Assembly (NCBI RefSeq): GCF_016446475.1
Contig: NZ_JAEHFP010000033.1
Span: forward strand, 1 to 37,948
Source: Paracoccus binzhouensis
GTDB taxonomy: Bacteria; Pseudomonadota; Alphaproteobacteria; Rhodobacterales; Rhodobacteraceae
DNA: 37,948 nt
Direction of reading: 5' to 3'
Shown here: one piece after another, positions 36,621 to 37,948 of the stretch
How positions within the stretch are numbered: position 1 is the stretch's first letter
How the letters are laid out: each line of letters starts with the position of its first letter
The notes under the pieces: model-generated
What the model was told of the DNA's origin: nothing
Databases searched by the model: none
Seen by the model: only the letters and a program-made list of their open reading frames with translations
Program-made: the position numbers and the translations under genes

Positions 36621-37060
36621 CGTGCTGCGCTGCGTCGAGGAATTCGTGGAGGCGCCGGGGGTTCGGAACCGAAGGAGGCTGCCGGACAGGGCGCAGCCCA
36701 GGAGGGCGACAGGCCGGGCGGTCTGGTCCGAGCTGCGCCCCGGTGGGCTCGTGTCGAGGCGGCCCCGCAACGGATCGAAGCGTCAAGCCGTCCCGCTGCA
36801 GCCCGTGGCGGGTTGACCGTTCCTTCCCCGCCCGCAGCCGGCTGTCGATGGCGCTGGCAGGGCGCATGAAGGCGGGAAGTAAGCCGGTCCGCCTGCTTCC
36901 ATCCCTCTCCGGCCTTTGCGGGTTGCGCGGTGCGCGCTTCCGCTTAGGGCGTGCAAAGCTGTCTGACGCGCGGGCCCTGTGCCGCGCTGCACGCAGGGGG
37001 ACGATTCCGACGGCGCGGCTCCCCGGAGAGCGGATGGGCGATTCCGGACCTTCGTCCCGA
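36621..37060. other. 440-bp region without a convincing gene
   Basis: I find no frame with recognisable protein character and no clear terminator. Short open frames on both strands (for example 36622-36816 plus, 36783-37325 minus) are Arg/Pro/Gly/Ala-rich shadows. The stretch could hold the 3' regions of rlmE and the AraC gene, an unrecognised RNA, or decayed coding sequence. Its base use is somewhat less patterned than that of the flanking genes. Confidence 0.5.
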
Positions 37061-37948
37061 TCAGCCGGAATCCGGGGGCGCGTCGCCGCGGTTCTGCCGC
37101 ATCAGCGCGCGATAGGCTTCCGGTGTGCGGCCGGTCGCGGCCTGGAAGGCGCGCATGAAATGGCCCAGCCCGGCATAACCCAGCGCCTCGGCGATCTCGG
37201 GGATCGGCTTGGCGCTGTCGCGCAGCGCCTCGGTCGCCGCTTGCAGCCGCAGGTCGTAGAGCAGGTCCAGCGCGCCGCGTCCCCGGCTCTGGCGGCAGGC
37301 GCGGTCCAGATGCGCCTGGGTGCAACCCAGCCGACGGGCCATCTCGGCGAGGGTCTGGTTGTGGTCGAGTTCCTGCCGGGCGAGCTGCAGGAAGCGCTCG
37401 GCCAGTGGCCGCGCCCCGGCCATACCGTCTTCGGCTTGCCGGAACGGGCCCGGCCGGTCCTGAAGCCGGGACAGCGCCACAGCGATCAGGCCCAGCTGGT
37501 GGCGCGTCGCCTCGTCGCCGCCGGGATGGCGCGCCGCCCCCTCGGCCAGGGCGAGGATGGCGGGGTCCAGAAGCCCGGCATCCTCGGGTGCCGGCAGGCC
37601 GCAGCGGAAACCCCGGGGCAGCGGCAGGTCGCGGAACCAGCCGGGTGGAATCAGCAGCGCCTGGCCGACGACATCGGCGGGCGGCTTCAGCGAAAAGGCG
37701 GTGCCGGCGGGGATGAAGGCCAGGCGTCCGGCGCCGACCGGGCGGTTGTGACGCGGAAACTGCACCGTGACCATGCCCGCGCCGGGCCGAATCAGCACAT
37801 GGTCGCCGCGCACCCGCGGGGCGGGCAGCCCGGCCAGGCCGCGCGTGGTGCCGCCCCAGTGGAAGCCGGAAAGCGGGATCAGCCGCAGGCCGTCACCGGG
37901 CCGGCCGCGGGGCAGGGCGACCGGAGCCGGCCGGGCCGGCGCAGCCGC
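37061..37948 (-). CDS. AraC-family transcriptional regulator (partial, 5' end beyond window)
   Basis: At least 295 residues of an open frame that runs off the right edge without a start. The N-terminal part is cupin-like (GFHWGGTTRG; VTVQFPRHNRP). The C-terminal part has two helix-turn-helix units (TLAEMARRLGCTQAHLDRAC; IPEIAEALGYAGLGHFMRAF) followed by GRTPEAYRAL, the AraC signature. A GTG at 37813 is the first candidate start inside the window, but 45 more codons upstream are open and read like protein, so the true start is probably beyond 37948. The effector and targets are unknown. Confidence 0.9.
   Translation of the reverse strand, partial: AAAPARPAPVALPRGRPGDGLRLIPLSGFHWGGTTRGLAGLPAPRVRGDHVLIRPGAGMVTVQFPRHNRPVGAGRLAFIPAGTAFSLKPPADVVGQALLIPPGWFRDLPLPRGFRCGLPAPEDAGLLDPAILALAEGAARHPGGDEATRHQLGLIAVALSRLQDRPGPFRQAEDGMAGARPLAERFLQLARQELDHNQTLAEMARRLGCTQAHLDRACRQSRGRGALDLLYDLRLQAATEALRDSAKPIPEIAEALGYAGLGHFMRAFQAATGRTPEAYRALMRQNRGDAPPDSG

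Noticed and set aside
36621..37060. RNase P RNA or other large structured RNA
   Set aside because: I looked on both strands for the conserved GAGGAAAGTCCGG-type core of RNase P RNA and did not find it.

Overview
The window is about 38 kb of GC-rich, densely packed bacterial chromosome. It looks like an alphaproteobacterium of the Rhodobacteraceae, most likely Paracoccus or a close relative. The reasons are the small-type PurL, the CcmE/CcmF/CcmH cytochrome c maturation genes, CtaA, a GH108 endolysin plus 3TM holin of the gene-transfer-agent (GTA) type, CtrA-like DNA motifs, and several families typical of this clade (DUF983, DUF3572, a PleD-like GGDEF protein). The genus is inferred from overall character, not from an alignment. 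I see no tRNA, rRNA, CRISPR array or complete insertion sequence.

Layout, left to right. The left edge holds the last codons of an IS5-type transposase. Next on the minus strand are purL, a probable small RNA with its own terminator, and a LysR regulator with a palindromic operator candidate. A plus-strand block follows: murI, ccmE, endolysin and holin, ccmF, ccmH and a crotonase-family gene. The lysis pair sits inside the ccm cluster and is preceded by a perfect TTAA-N7-TTAA CtrA box. Minus-strand NUDIX, DUF983 and PleD-like genes come next, divergent from a DUF3572 gene and a small secreted protein that ends in a strong terminator. Then come a class III aminotransferase (minus), a secreted DUF protein (plus), a TfoX C-terminal-domain protein (minus), miaB (plus) and a lipoprotein (minus).

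From 17.8 to 23 kb two tightly coupled plus-strand operons follow: alr-mlaE-mlaF (amino acid racemisation and envelope lipid transport) and phoH-ybeY-corC (RNA and ribosome quality control plus a CBS-domain protein). On the minus strand are an ABM-GNAT fusion protein, guaA and a divergent ThiE-like protein. On the plus strand are trmJ, ctaA and an M32 carboxypeptidase. A five-gene minus-strand operon runs from 34.6 down to 29.9 kb: small membrane protein, VWA protein, M48 peptidase, membrane-linked serine hydrolase and cytochrome P450. Divergent from it are ppx/gppA and rlmE. A 440-bp stretch with no convincing gene then leads to an AraC-type regulator cut by the right edge.

Most of the window is housekeeping. 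The points that stand out are: (1) the GTA lysis cassette under a CtrA box inside the ccm cluster; (2) the sRNA candidate with a heat-shock-type promoter, a conserved hairpin and a CCUCCC motif; (3) two long intergenic palindromes with the same termini but different, still-paired inner sequences; (4) a PleD homologue with a degenerate first receiver domain and no inhibitory site; (5) the coupled hydrolase-P450 pair; and (6) the ABM-GNAT fusion and the ThiE paralogue with altered motifs.
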